Shown here piece by piece: positions 6,095 through 6,162 of a stretch of DNA of 6,162 nucleotides. The notes beneath the pieces are model-generated. The model was given only the letters and a program-made list of their open reading frames with translations. It ran no database searches and was not told the DNA's origin. This DNA is from an uncultured Lachnospiraceae bacterium (lineage in GTDB: Bacteria > Bacillota > Clostridia > Lachnospirales > Lachnospiraceae), in assembly GCA_900555195.1 (NCBI GenBank), contig USKC01000194.1, positions 1 to 6,162 of the forward strand, given 5' to 3'. Made by a program: the position numbers and the translations under genes. The first letter of the stretch is position 1, and the number at the start of each line of letters is the position of its first letter.

Positions 6095-6162
6095 CAGGAT
6101 TCCTCCTTTGAAACAGGCAGGTTTGGAAACGCTGCATGTTTGGAAATATCTTTTCTCCTATT
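6094..6162 (-). CDS. Probable C-terminal tail of an upstream minus-strand gene (5' end outside window)
   Basis: On the minus strand a frame is open from the window edge for 22 codons (ending ...[11 protein letters not shown]) to a TGA at 6096-6094. Its last base is the A of the macrodomain ATG, the classic TGATG overlap of translationally coupled genes. The macrodomain ribosome binding site would lie inside this tail. Twenty-two open codons can occur by chance and another frame is open here too, so the main support is the overlap. No family can be named. Confidence 0.4.
   Translation of the reverse strand, partial: NRRKDISKHAAFPNLPVSKEES
6102..6107 (-). promoter_or_regulatory. Ribosome binding site of the macrodomain gene
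   Basis: On the minus strand AGGAGG (within AAAGGAGGA) stands 7 bases before the ATG at 6094-6092, directly before the conserved first strand of the macrodomain. Confidence 0.87.
6117..6146. repeat. Imperfect 13-bp tandem-like repeat with 17-base period
   Basis: GCAGGTTTGGAAA (6117-6129) and GCATGTTTGGAAA (6134-6146) differ at one position. They lie 22-52 bases upstream of the macrodomain start. They could be a paired protein-binding site or a chance duplication inside the tail of the upstream gene. Confidence 0.45.

Noticed and set aside
6111..6162. Alternative minus-strand start at 6137 for a 60-residue ORF
   Set aside because: The AGGAG is about 17 bases away, too far, and the ORF is mostly a shadow of the macrodomain gene with an arginine-rich, low-complexity translation.
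1..6162. CRISPR array, tRNA, rRNA, insertion sequence or transposase
   Set aside because: No regularly spaced repeats, cloverleaf, rRNA-like stretch, terminal inverted repeats or transposase motifs were seen on either strand.

Overview
The window looks like chromosomal DNA from a gut-type Firmicute, most likely a Lachnospiraceae-like Clostridium relative. The reasons are strong AGGAGG-type ribosome binding sites before every complete gene, moderate-to-high G+C coding DNA, a glycan-degrading GH31 enzyme, and an aldo/keto reductase fused to a two-cluster ferredoxin module, a type common in anaerobic clostridia. This placement is inferred from gene style; there is no rRNA or other marker.

Left half, plus strand. 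The window opens inside a gene whose last 71 codons are visible (stop at 214-216), possibly the tail of a GH39-like beta-xylosidase. A GH31 alpha-xylosidase/alpha-glucosidase-type enzyme follows (336-2708). Both would act on xylose- or glucose-containing oligosaccharides in the cytoplasm. After a 218-base gap comes a 377-residue aldo/keto reductase with a complete catalytic tetrad and two [4Fe-4S] motifs (2927-4060). It has its own promoter, with near-consensus -35 and -10 boxes separated by an overlong 19-bp spacer filled by an imperfect palindrome. That is the classic architecture of a promoter untwisted by a MerR-family activator. No MerR gene is in the window.

Right half, minus strand and convergent with the left half. 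From right to left there is the tail of an unidentified gene whose TGA overlaps the next ATG by one base. Then comes a 367-residue protein with an N-terminal MacroD-type macrodomain, a proline-rich linker and a C-terminal helical, HTH-like domain (4991-6094). A 259-base gene-free stretch holding hairpins and a 10-bp direct repeat separates it from a 219-residue stand-alone von Willebrand factor A (VWA) protein with a complete metal-binding site (4072-4731). The macrodomain protein points to ADP-ribose signalling or removal of ADP-ribose from a target. The VWA protein points to a metal-dependent protein-interaction partner. Together they resemble parts of bacterial stress or conflict modules, but the sequence does not prove that they work together.

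The two halves meet tail to tail with an 11-base gap at 4061-4071 and no clear terminator. The most notable items are the MerR-type promoter of the reductase, the macrodomain/HTH-like fusion beside a VWA gene, a possible frame break at the end of the first gene, and the unexplained hairpins at 4829-4932.
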